Assembly: GCA_036490515.1 (NCBI GenBank) | Contig: DASXDU010000007.1 | Coordinates: 62,001-126,000 of the forward strand | Origin: Palsa-1150 sp036490515 | Lineage (GTDB): Bacteria > Myxococcota_A > Polyangia > Polyangiales > Polyangiaceae | Direction: 5' to 3' | Length of the DNA stretch: 64,000 bases | Program-made: the position numbers and the translations under genes | Notes under the pieces: model-generated | The model's database searches: none | The model's input: the letters and a program-made list of their open reading frames with translations, nothing else | Told to the model about the DNA's origin: nothing | In this document: piece after piece, positions 43,140 to 50,961 of the stretch | Position numbering within the stretch: the stretch's first letter is position 1 | How the letters are laid out: every line of letters begins with the position of its first letter

Positions 43140-44872
43140 TCGCGGCGGTCGTCGCACGACTCCCCGAGGAGACCATCTGCACACTTCTGTGCCGTCTTCT
43201 TGGAGCGAGCGGCGACGACAAGCCCCCGGCAGTGGTCCGGCGCGGGATCGGCATCGGAACGACGAGGTCGGCATGCCCCGCCCGACTTGAAGAGTCCGAG
43301 GGGCTCGCGTGGATGGGGCCATCTCGTCCGCGCGGTCTTGAGGCGCTCCGCCCGCCTTTCCACATCCACGGTGATTTCGCGTTCGTGGCGGCCGTCGACG
43401 GAGAGGTGCTGCTCGGGCGCGGCCACTTCGGAGGGCGGCCCCTCTACTACGCGACCGACCCGAAAACCAACGCGGTCCTGATTTGCTCCGAGCTCGCGCC
43501 GCTCCTGCGTCTCGTGGATCAAGCCGTCGATCACGAGCGACTCGCCGGGCACGTCGTGTGGCGGCAGCCGGCGGATCCATCGCGAACCTACTGGAGCGCG
43601 ATTAAGCGCGTGCCCTCCGGTCACATTCTCCGTATCGGGCCTCGAGGCTTGGGCAGGAGCGACGAGATACCGTTCCTGCCCCTTCCGCATCGCCAGATGC
43701 CGATTCGGGACGCCGCCGTGGAGCTGCGCGACCGCGTCCTTGCCGCAGTATCGCGGGCAATGGGCCCCTCGGAGGCAGTAGGTGTCCTCGTCAGTGGCGG
43801 GCTCGACTCGAGCGGGATCTTCGCCGCTGCTGTCCGAGCGTCCCGAACAGGGACGCCTTCGGTCGGTGGATTCGCGCTCGACTTCGGCGGTGTTGGTGAC
43901 GACCGACCCCATCTCGCCGCGCTCTCTTCGATGCTCTCGGTCTCCGTACACCGCGTGTCCCCACGGGCGTGCCCCGCCGTCCGGGACGTGCTCGTCGTGA
44001 ACCACGCACCAGTGACGTACCAGCCGATCACGTGCGTGATGGCGATGGCGGTGCGGTCGTTAGGCTGGGAGCGCGTGCTCACGGGAACCGGGGGCGACGA
44101 GGTCTTCGGCGGCGATCTTCGCCTGTTCGCGGACATCGCGCGGAGGGGCCACCTCGTCTGTGCCCTTCGTGGAGCGGCCGCGCTGAGCGGCTACGGAACA
44201 TCGACTCCGCGTTCTCGCATGTCCAGCCTCGTCGTGCGTCCGCTCCTTCGAAGCGCAATCCCCAAGGAGGTGCTCCGCCGAATACGTGCGCGTCGTGGCC
44301 GGCCCTCGGGTCCCGGCTGGGCCGGTCCTCACCTTCGTCGCATGGTCCAGAGCGAGGGCTTCGCCCCGATCGTCGCAGACGAAGACGAGCGCTCCTCCGA
44401 CAAGAGCTGGATGAGCCACGCAGCTTTCTGGCCGCTCTACTTGGACCACAGCGACGCCCGCGCCCAAACCGAGAAGGTCGGCGGGTTCCTAGAGGTGGAC
44501 CCTTTCTTCGATCCGGAGGTCGTCGATTTCGTCGCCTCGCTCAGTCCAGAGATCCTCTTCCACGGGAACCGGCTCCGCGGCCTCTACCAGGAGGCGCTTC
44601 GCGGTCTGGTACCCGAGACCCTTCGCCTGCGGACCGACAAGGCCTGGATGTCCGCATACGACGACATCGTCGAGGCGTCGGGAGGGATCGAGTCCCTCGA
44701 GGATCTGGCGTACCCCCACCGGTTGGCAGATCTTGGCATCGTCGAGCCCGACGTCTTCCGCGCGCGGTTCGAGGAGCTGCGGAACCCGGTGAAGGACCGG
44801 TTCCTGTGGACCGAGATCTGGCCGGTCCTGGGCGCGGAGGCCTTCCTGCGGGACCCCGCGGCGGGCTCATGA
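43136..44872 (+). CDS. Lasso cyclase (asparagine synthetase-like C protein)
   Basis: A 578-residue AsnB homologue. The N-terminus is MIAAVVARLPEETIC, so the glutaminase Cys2 of true AsnB is missing, as in McjC-type lasso cyclases. A degenerate Ntn-like domain follows (FAFVAAVDGEVLLGRGHFGGRPLYY), then the ATP PPi-loop VLVSGGLDSSGIF (SGGLDSS at 220-226) and TGTGGDEVFGGD. Lasso cyclases adenylate the ring Asp/Glu side chain and close it onto the new N-terminal amine. The TTG start at 43136 overlaps the precursor stop, and its own stop overlaps the kinase start (ATGA), implying one translationally coupled operon. It differs from the two complete AsnB proteins at 1179 and 12761. Confidence 0.9.
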   Translation: MIAAVVARLPEETICTLLCRLLGASGDDKPPAVVRRGIGIGTTRSACPARLEESEGLAWMGPSRPRGLEALRPPFHIHGDFAFVAAVDGEVLLGRGHFGGRPLYYATDPKTNAVLICSELAPLLRLVDQAVDHERLAGHVVWRQPADPSRTYWSAIKRVPSGHILRIGPRGLGRSDEIPFLPLPHRQMPIRDAAVELRDRVLAAVSRAMGPSEAVGVLVSGGLDSSGIFAAAVRASRTGTPSVGGFALDFGGVGDDRPHLAALSSMLSVSVHRVSPRACPAVRDVLVVNHAPVTYQPITCVMAMAVRSLGWERVLTGTGGDEVFGGDLRLFADIARRGHLVCALRGAAALSGYGTSTPRSRMSSLVVRPLLRSAIPKEVLRRIRARRGRPSGPGWAGPHLRRMVQSEGFAPIVADEDERSSDKSWMSHAAFWPLYLDHSDARAQTEKVGGFLEVDPFFDPEVVDFVASLSPEILFHGNRLRGLYQEALRGLVPETLRLRTDKAWMSAYDDIVEASGGIESLEDLAYPHRLADLGIVEPDVFRARFEELRNPVKDRFLWTEIWPVLGAEAFLRDPAAGS

Positions 44873-45678
44873 TCGACGACGTGCGCTGGCTGCACCGCTG
44901 GCCGCGCATCGGCCCCATCACCTTTCGGGTCGGTCGCGCCGGTGAGCACATCGTCGCGGAGTGGCCGGGCTTGGGGGTGCTTCGGACCGACGTCTCCGGC
45001 TCGGACAGCCACTTTGCGCCGGTCGGCGCCGCGGTAGCAGGCTCGCTACGCGACCACTTCGACGAGATCGTGGCGGCGCTGCTGGGTCACCTCAACGGCG
45101 GGATGACGCTCCACGCCTCGTGCGTCGCGCGAGGAGACGTCGGCATCGGGTTTCTCGGCGACAGCGGTGCCGGCAAGTCGACGCTCGCAATGCGTCTGTG
45201 TGCGCTGCACGACGCCGAGCTGCTTTCGGATGACGTGATGGGTCTCCGGTTCGCAGAAGATAGGATCGACGCAATGCCGACTGAGACGCACCACTGGCTC
45301 CGGACGGACGTGGCGCGAGAAATGAGCCTGGAGGCAGTGACCGAGCGGCGGAAGGTTCCGCTCCTGCCGCGGCGGCATGCCGGGAGGCCCACGCGACTGA
45401 AGGCGCTCGTTTCACTGACCTTCGGCGACGTGGACACTCCCCTGCTCGTCCGCCTTCGTGGGGCTGAGGCGTTCGCCGCCTTGAGCATCGGTGCCTTCCG
45501 TCTGGGGCTCGACGTGTTCGCGCCGATGCGCAGCGATCTCGACAACCTCGCACACATCGCGCGGGAGACGGAGGTGTTCGAGCTGCGCCGCCGTCGGACG
45601 GCCGACTGCATGAACGCGTCGGTTCAGGTAGTCTCCGATTTGCTCGACGAGCTTCGACGAGGCGGGAGCGAACCGTGA
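44869..45678 (+). CDS. HprK-like kinase of lasso cluster
   Basis: A 269-residue protein with the HPr kinase/phosphorylase-like core. It has GGMTLHASCVARGD (72-90 region, with the LHAS motif), the P-loop GFLGDSGAGKSTLAMRL (GDSGAGKST at 97-105) and ELLSDDVMGL (Asp pair near 121-122), the features of the short kinases found in lasso clusters. In paeninodin-type systems the kinase phosphorylates the C-terminal Ser of the precursor. Here the precursor ends in Ala, so the target must differ or the activity is something else. The ATG at 44869 overlaps the cyclase stop, and the TGA at 45676 overlaps the next GTG start. Confidence 0.85.
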   Translation: MIDDVRWLHRWPRIGPITFRVGRAGEHIVAEWPGLGVLRTDVSGSDSHFAPVGAAVAGSLRDHFDEIVAALLGHLNGGMTLHASCVARGDVGIGFLGDSGAGKSTLAMRLCALHDAELLSDDVMGLRFAEDRIDAMPTETHHWLRTDVAREMSLEAVTERRKVPLLPRRHAGRPTRLKALVSLTFGDVDTPLLVRLRGAEAFAALSIGAFRLGLDVFAPMRSDLDNLAHIARETEVFELRRRRTADCMNASVQVVSDLLDELRRGGSEP

Positions 45679-45953
45679 GTAGCGAGATGGACCAACGTTT
45701 CGTCGTCGCCGCCAACGTCCACGCCCGGCGCTTCGACGAGGAGACGGTGATTCTGCACCTCGACGCCGGGCAGTACTTCTCTCTCGATGCCGTGGGCACT
45801 CACGTGTGGCAGGAGCTCGAGAAGGGGAGCTCCCTCGCGGAAGCGGTCGAGTCCGTGATGGGTGAGTACGACGTGGACGAGGACACCGCACGGAACGATG
45901 TGCGCAGGCTCGCCGGGGAGCTCATCGCTGAAGGCATTCTGAGGCGAGCGTGA
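45675..45953 (+). CDS. PqqD-like RiPP recognition element (lasso B1 protein)
   Basis: A 92-residue PqqD-family protein. It has RFVVAANVHARRFDEETVILHLDAGQYFSLDAVGTHVWQEL, and a winged-helix region in which VESVMGEYDVDEDTARNDVRRLAGELIAEGIL ends the fold. This is the family's usual order (HxRxxEx..VxLDxxxGxYFxLxxVG). In split-B lasso systems B1 binds the leader peptide and delivers the precursor to the protease and cyclase; the YxxP segment of the leader is the expected docking site. The GTG start overlaps the kinase stop (GTGA). Confidence 0.9.
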   Translation: MSSEMDQRFVVAANVHARRFDEETVILHLDAGQYFSLDAVGTHVWQELEKGSSLAEAVESVMGEYDVDEDTARNDVRRLAGELIAEGILRRA

Positions 45954-46297
45954 TGCGCGAGGCTCGCATAGCCCTGGAGACCCGGCTCCTCCACGTCTTC
46001 GCGCGCGTGGTCGTGCGGGTACAGCCTCCTTTGCAAGCGAAGCGCACCGTGTTCGGTGTGGGTCGACTCCTGCCAAGACTGTCGCTATCGGAGGCAGAGG
46101 AAACCGTGCGCCGGTTGGAAGGCAGAGGCACGTGCCTGACGCGTGCTCTCACGGTGGCAGCCTGCTTGCCGGGATCGGACGTGGTCATCGGCTCGGACGG
46201 CGTCGCCGAGAAATTCGCAGCGCACGCCTGGGTCGAATGCAATGGGGACGTCATCAACGGCATGGAGCGGTCGCGGCACGACATCGCCCGACTTTGA
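45953..46297 (+). CDS. Transglutaminase-like leader protease (lasso B2 protein)
   Basis: A 114-residue single-domain protein with the Transglut_core3/McjB C-terminal fold. The nucleophile Cys lies in GRGTCLTRALTVAACLPG (Cys61) and the catalytic His in FAAHAWVECNGDVING (His91). It should cut the leader after Thr-Ala of the precursor. The third triad member, normally an Asp about 12 residues after His, is not obvious; at that position the sequence reads Ile-Asn-Gly-Met-Glu. A GTG one codon earlier (45950) is an alternative start. The ATG at 45953 shares its A with the B1 TGA stop. It is the last gene, converging on the lipoprotein gene at 46320 after 22 bases. Confidence 0.87.
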   Translation: MREARIALETRLLHVFARVVVRVQPPLQAKRTVFGVGRLLPRLSLSEAEETVRRLEGRGTCLTRALTVAACLPGSDVVIGSDGVAEKFAAHAWVECNGDVINGMERSRHDIARL

Positions 46298-46319
46298 GGC
46301 GCCGCTCCCCCCAGGCACA

Positions 46320-47867
46320 CTACTGCAGCGCCGGGCTATCCGGCTGTTCTCGCGCGATGAAGCCAGAGTCCTGGCTCGCCACCGTGGCCCCCTGTCCGAA
46401 ATCGACTCCTCCGACGAAGTGGCCGACCATCACCAGCCCGTTGGTCGGATGCTTTGCGAAGCTGTGGATCTGTGTCGTAGCACCGTAGCCGTACGTGCGC
46501 GCGCACACCGCGTCCCCGTCGGCGGTCAGCCAGCCGATGAAGGCATCGCCGCCGATCGCGTTGTTCGGGGTGACGCCGCATGCACCGAAGGGGAACCCGG
46601 CACGCACGTGCCCGGCGATGTAGATCGTTCCGCTCGGGTCGACTACCAAGCCGTCGCCTTTGTCCCACGGGTCCATGCTGCCGTAGTTGTGCGCCCAGAG
46701 CGCTCTCCCTTCGGAGTCGTACTTCGCGACGAAGATGTCGAGGCCCTCGGGACCGGCCGGCGGGCAGCAGCTCGCGAGCGATCCCGTCCCGAGATCGACT
46801 GTTCCTGCGTAATCGCCAAGGGTAACCGCGTCGCCCGACGCATCGAACGCCACGCTAACCGCGTCGTCGTTGAGGTTCCCGCCGAAGCCCTCCGCCCATA
46901 CGGTGCTTCCACCTGCACCGAGCTTCGCGACGAAGACATCTTCCATCCCGAACTCGGGGAGCTGCCCGGTTCCCATGTCGATCGCGCCCTCGTAGCTTCC
47001 GGTGACCAGCACCTCTCCGCGATCATTCGTCGCTGCGGACGTTCCGCTGTCCATTCCGGCGCCGCCGAACGTCCGAACCCACTGTGTGGCCCCGGTCGAG
47101 TCGAGCTTCAGGACGAAGGCGTCTCGCCCTCCTGCCGACGTTGTAGTGCCGTTCCCAAGAGACCCCTCGTACGTCCCCGTGATCGCCATGTCGCCTTGAG
47201 GGCCGAGCGCGATGGCCGTTGCACTCACCGTCGCGCGCGAAGCGCCGAACTGGAGAGCCCATTGCAGCGAGCCGTTTGCGTCCAGTTTCGCAACGAAGGC
47301 GTCCGACGAGCCGCGCGCACGAAGCGGGCTTGTTCCCGGCCCGCCCACGGCCGCGCCGCTCGCAACCGTCCCCGCAACAGGAAGCGACTGGAGAACGGGT
47401 TGGTTCTGCGTGAAGTCCAGCGTCCCGGAGAAGCTGCCGACAACGACGACGTTTCCCTCCGCGTCGACCGCGGAGGCGCTGGCGGATTGATCTTGCGGAT
47501 CACCGTAGCTTCGGGCCCAGAGGATTTCACCCGCCGAGTCGAGCTTCGCCACCAGCACATCCAATCCACCCGCGCTGTTCAGCGTGACAGGACCGAGCGT
47601 GGCAATCCCGCGCAGTGACCCGACGGTGCGCACGGTGCCGTCTGCGGCCGCGCTTACGCCGTAGGGCGTCACCGACCCGCCGCCGAACACCATGCTCCAG
47701 GTCGTCGGTGACGCATGTCCGAGTGATGGATATCCACTCTCGGCCGCACCACCGTCCTGCTGCGGCGCAAACCCCTCCGGACGCTCCGATCCGCACTGCA
47801 AGGTCGAAGCAATTGCCGCTACCCCGAGCAATCCAAGCGTGATTGTGAGTGGGCGACGGCTGCGCAT
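46320..47867 (-). CDS. SBBP-repeat beta-propeller lipoprotein
   Basis: A 515-residue protein. A signal peptide ends IASTLQC (Cys25). The rest is repeats of about 55 residues of the SBBP type, each with a VAKLDSxGxxxWARxxG core (DVLVAKLDSAGEILWARSYG, DAFVAKLDANGSLQWALQFG, DAFVLKLDSTGATQWVRTFG, DIFVAKYDSEGRALWAHNYG) and a GxxxVxGxFxGTxDFG strand. This predicts a beta-propeller on the cell surface; no enzymatic motif is seen. A paralogue of the same layout is encoded at 58312. It converges on the lasso operon and so may share its termination region. Confidence 0.8.
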   Translation of the reverse strand: MRSRRPLTITLGLLGVAAIASTLQCGSERPEGFAPQQDGGAAESGYPSLGHASPTTWSMVFGGGSVTPYGVSAAADGTVRTVGSLRGIATLGPVTLNSAGGLDVLVAKLDSAGEILWARSYGDPQDQSASASAVDAEGNVVVVGSFSGTLDFTQNQPVLQSLPVAGTVASGAAVGGPGTSPLRARGSSDAFVAKLDANGSLQWALQFGASRATVSATAIALGPQGDMAITGTYEGSLGNGTTTSAGGRDAFVLKLDSTGATQWVRTFGGAGMDSGTSAATNDRGEVLVTGSYEGAIDMGTGQLPEFGMEDVFVAKLGAGGSTVWAEGFGGNLNDDAVSVAFDASGDAVTLGDYAGTVDLGTGSLASCCPPAGPEGLDIFVAKYDSEGRALWAHNYGSMDPWDKGDGLVVDPSGTIYIAGHVRAGFPFGACGVTPNNAIGGDAFIGWLTADGDAVCARTYGYGATTQIHSFAKHPTNGLVMVGHFVGGVDFGQGATVASQDSGFIAREQPDSPALQ

Positions 47868-48015
47868 GATGCTTCACCTCGAAGCGAGGGGAAGCGAGCG
47901 GCGTGCCAGTCAGCGGCAGGCCGCCAGTGTCCCGTCGGCCGGGGTCGAGGACGTGCGTCTCCGAGGGCGAGTCACTGGACGAGGCATCGCTCTAGCGCCA
48001 TCCTCGTCGAATCTC

Positions 48016-49203
48016 GTGTCACCGATCTGTCAAGCTGCGAGGCAAGGTCGCGGCCTGCTGAGTCGACGGCATGCGAGCGTAGCTCTCGTATCCGCCGGCC
48101 TCGCCTGCTGCGCTCCCTCCGCTGCGCCGCCCTTGAAGCTGGCCCTCTGGTCCTCCGGTCAAGCGCCGACGACGTCGCGGGCCTGGCCCATGTTCCACCA
48201 CGAAGCCGTGCACGACGGCGCATCCCCCGTGATTCCCGCTGCGGCTCCGAAGCTCGTCTGGCGTTTCCAGGCCGGTGGCGAAGTCTGGTCGTCGCCGGCG
48301 ATCGGTCCAGATTCGACGGTGTACGTTGGCTCAACCAACGGCAAGGTGTACGCCATAGATGGTCACACGGGCGCTCTCCGCTGGTCCTTCCAGACTTTCG
48401 CTGCGGTGTGGGCAGGCCCGGCGGTCGCGCCGACGGGTGTCGTCTACGTCACCAGCGTCGACCACCATCTCTACGCCCTGCGCGACGGGCTCCTGGTTTG
48501 GTCGGTGGACACTGGCAATTGCTCCTTCTCGTCGCCGACGATCGGGCCCGACGGCACCGTCTTCCTGGGCTCGAACGACCGAAAGCTCTACGCCGTTGGC
48601 GCCGACGGCCGCGTGCGCATGAAACTCAGCACCCGAGGGGGCATAGCCTCGTCCCCCACGCTCACGTCCGACGGAACCCTTTACGTTGGGACAGATGCCC
48701 GCACCGCGATCGCCGTCTCCCCTACGGGCCAGGTGCTGCGCGAATTGCATACCGATGGCCCGATTCGCGGCGCTGTCGCCGCCACTGCTACCGGCGACGT
48801 GTTGGTGCCCTCCGAGGACGGATCGATCTACGCATTCGATTCGCACGGAACGCTCCTATGGAAGACGCGGACCACGAGCGCGATCGACTCGTCCCCGGCG
48901 TTTGGCCGCGACCACGTCATCTACTTCGGTGCCTTGGACCGCTCGCTTCATGCCGTCGACGCTACGGGTCACGAGAAATGGACATTCCGGACCGGCGGTC
49001 CCGTCAACTCGTCGCCAGCGGTGGGCGCCGACGGCAGCCTCTATGTCGGTTCCGAGGACGGAAAGCTCTACGCGATCTCGCCGGAAGGCCACCTGCTGTG
49101 GTCATTTGCGACCGAGGGTCCCATCGACTCCTCCCCGGGGATCGGCCCCGAGGGCGAGATCGTGGTCGGTTCGCGCGACGGCTCGGTGTACTGCTTCCAG
49201 TAG
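48016..49203 (+). CDS. PQQ-like beta-propeller lipoprotein (BamB-like repeats)
   Basis: About 395 residues. A hydrophobic segment ending SVALVSAGLACC looks like a lipoprotein signal, and the folded part consists of about seven PQQ/BamB-type repeats such as SSPAIGPDSTVYVGSTNGKVYAIDGHTGALRWSF, SSPTIGPDGTVFLGSNDRKLYAVG and SSPAVGADGSLYVGSEDGKLYAISPEGHLLWSF. The start is uncertain: the frame is open back to 47692, but the only candidate leaving a short signal peptide is the GTG at 48016. An ATG at 47866 would overlap the start of the divergent SBBP gene. No ribosome-binding site was recognised. Probably a surface binding or scaffold protein. Confidence 0.65.
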   Translation: MSPICQAARQGRGLLSRRHASVALVSAGLACCAPSAAPPLKLALWSSGQAPTTSRAWPMFHHEAVHDGASPVIPAAAPKLVWRFQAGGEVWSSPAIGPDSTVYVGSTNGKVYAIDGHTGALRWSFQTFAAVWAGPAVAPTGVVYVTSVDHHLYALRDGLLVWSVDTGNCSFSSPTIGPDGTVFLGSNDRKLYAVGADGRVRMKLSTRGGIASSPTLTSDGTLYVGTDARTAIAVSPTGQVLRELHTDGPIRGAVAATATGDVLVPSEDGSIYAFDSHGTLLWKTRTTSAIDSSPAFGRDHVIYFGALDRSLHAVDATGHEKWTFRTGGPVNSSPAVGADGSLYVGSEDGKLYAISPEGHLLWSFATEGPIDSSPGIGPEGEIVVGSRDGSVYCFQ

Positions 49204-49370
49204 ACAGACGCTCCGAAGGGCCGGTCACGATTTGGTCCCTCGCCCCGCGACGGGTGAACCGCCACCTCAACCTTCAACAGCCCGCGGGCCACGCTCACCG
49301 CGAACTCCTTGTCGTTCTCTCCCGGGGCCAGCTATCCCTGTCGTCTTCAGGCTCACTCGGGGGAGCTCAC

Positions 49371-49607
49371 ATGCCGGTCTATCGCTGCCGTGTAATCAAG
49401 CCGAAGGTAACCGAGTGGAAGGAGGTCTCGGCCGATAGACCCTAGCGGGCCGCCAACGAGCTCCACTGCCGCTTCAATCCGAGCGAGGTGGTGGTCGCGG
49501 ATGACCGGACGGCGGGCCGAATGTACCTGATCGGGCTCGCCGACGCCTCGGATAGGTTCGACAGCCGCAGCCGCGTTGCGAGGGTCTCCACCGGGAGGTC
49601 TGCGTGA
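49371..49607 (+). pseudogene. Possible broken small ORF (in-frame TAG)
   Basis: An ATG at 49371 after a GGGGGAG stretch opens MPVYRCRVIKPKVTEWKEVSADRP, interrupted by TAG at 49443-49445. The same frame then continues with coding-like composition (RAANELHCRFNPSEVVVAD and on) to TGA at 49605. Read through, it is 78 residues. It is not a family I recognise; the nonsense codon and neighbouring Rpn remnant suggest decay. The remainder of 49204-49661 shows no gene. Confidence 0.3.
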
Positions 49608-49661
49608 AGGGCCCCGATCGCGTAGTTCACGAAGGGTGCCGCGAGCACCAGCACACCGACC

Positions 49662-50531
49662 CCGCACGATGCGCTGTTCAAGTCGGCGTTTGGCCAGGCC
49701 GACCTCGCGCGAAGTGAGATCGAGCTGCTCTTGCCGGCCGCGGTACGTGCGCAGCTGGACCTGTCGACGCTTGCGGTGTGCTCCGGGTCTTTCGTCGACG
49801 AAGCGCTGCAGCAAAGCCAGAGCGATCTCCTGTTCACGGTGCGCACGCGCGCCGGCGACGAGAGTCTCGTGTACGTGCTCTTCGAGCACCAGTCGTCGCT
49901 CGACCGCGCCATGCCGCTTCGCCTCCTGCACTACGTCGTGCGGATCTGGGAGAGATGGCGGAGCGAGCACCCGGACGCACTCGCGCTTCCCATCGTGCTT
50001 CCGGTCGTGATGCACCACAGTGCTGCGGGCTGGAAGGCGGCGCCCGAGCTCGCGTCGATGCTCGGCGGGAGCGCGGAGCTGCTCGACGCGGCGCGCGCGT
50101 TCGTGCCGCACTTCCGGTTCATGCTCGACGACCTTGCAGGCCTGACGCGCCGCCTGGTCTGGGACCACCGCGTGCGGATGCTCTTCCAGCAGGTGACGCG
50201 CTACGTCCATGCCACGGCGCCCGCCGACGTGGATGCGGCGGTCATCCAGGGTATCCTCTTGGACATCGGCGGGCCCGAAGGCGAGGAGGCGGTCGTGAAC
50301 TCTGCAGAGCAGCTGCGCAAGGAAGGCCGGGAAGAAGGTCGGGAGGAAGGTCGCGAGGAACTACGAAGCGCCATCACGACGGCCCTCTTTGCGCGCGGAG
50401 TATCGCTGAGCGGCGCCGCTCGCGATCGCATCGCGACCTGCGGGGACATTGCCACGCTGACGCGCTGGCTCACGCGATCCGTGACCGCCGCCTCGGAGGT
50501 CGACGTCTTCGCCGACGAGGCTGCGGGCTGA
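49662..50531 (+). pseudogene. Degraded Rpn-family PD-(D/E)XK nuclease gene
   Basis: The frame reads PTPHDALFKSAFGQADLARSEIELLLPA, then LCSGSFVDEAL-type and TDLLFTVR-like segments and FEHQSS, the conserved N-terminus of Rpn (recombination-promoting nuclease/PDDEXK transposase) proteins. No ATG, GTG or TTG lies between the in-frame TAG at 49623 and this block; the first usable start, the TTG at 49731, would remove the conserved N-terminus. Compared with the copy at 56575, about 41 residues are missing after LDDLAGLT (near 50145). The C-terminus (RYVHATAPADVDAAVIQGIL) and the repeated REEG coil are intact. Loss of the start and a central deletion indicate an inactive remnant. Confidence 0.65.
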
Positions 50532-50614
50532 CGCCGCCGCAGTCGCGGCCTTCTCTCGCTCGGTGCAACGGCGCGACCGTGGCCAAGGGGCCCTCGCGGA
50601 ACTACGATCCGGGC

Positions 50615-50854
50615 ATGGGGCAGCCCCTCGAGGCCCGAGTTCACAATGGCAGGCTCGTGCTCGACGAGCCGACGGATCGGCCCGAGGGCGAAGTGGTCGA
50701 GCTCGTGCAGCTGGATGAGGTGCTCGCCCACGGGGGTGACGACCTGGACGACGAAGAGCGAGCCGCACCTCACGCCGAGCTGCGGGCATCCATGGCCGAG
50801 GCGAAGACAGAGAGCCGTCCGAACTCGCGGCAGACCTCGATTTTCATCGTGTGA
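50615..50854 (+). CDS. Antitoxin-like small protein
   Basis: A 79-residue protein. MGQPLEARVHNGRLVLDEPTDRPEGEVVEL and the acidic GGDDLDDEERAAPHAELRASMAEAK are typical of small antitoxins (DUF104/AbrB-like N-terminus with an acidic tail) frequent in Myxococcota. The last 15 residues (TESRPNSRQTSIFIV) lose the usual acidic-hydrophobic toxin-binding tail. A shifted frame at this point reads EPSELAADLDF, which looks more normal, so a frameshift is possible. No ParE/RelE-like toxin gene follows, so it appears to be orphaned. Confidence 0.55.
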   Translation: MGQPLEARVHNGRLVLDEPTDRPEGEVVELVQLDEVLAHGGDDLDDEERAAPHAELRASMAEAKTESRPNSRQTSIFIV

Positions 50855-50961
50855 CCTCGTTCTCCCTCGTCCCCCTGGCAGTCCGTCACGAGCCCGTCAT
50901 CGGTTCTGTCACCCGAATGCGCGACAGAAATACCTCTTGTGCGAAGCGAACTCTATGGCTA

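Noticed and set aside
43136..44872. A third metabolic asparagine synthetase
   Set aside because: No catalytic Cys2, a degenerate glutaminase domain, and tight coupling to a precursor peptide and B1/B2 genes identify it as a lasso cyclase.
46143..47618. 491-residue forward open frame after the lasso cluster
   Set aside because: Antisense to the SBBP lipoprotein gene, and its beginning is the B2 gene in a wrong frame.
49353..50210. 285-residue reverse open frame
   Set aside because: Antisense to the Rpn remnant; the forward frame carries the recognisable Rpn motifs.
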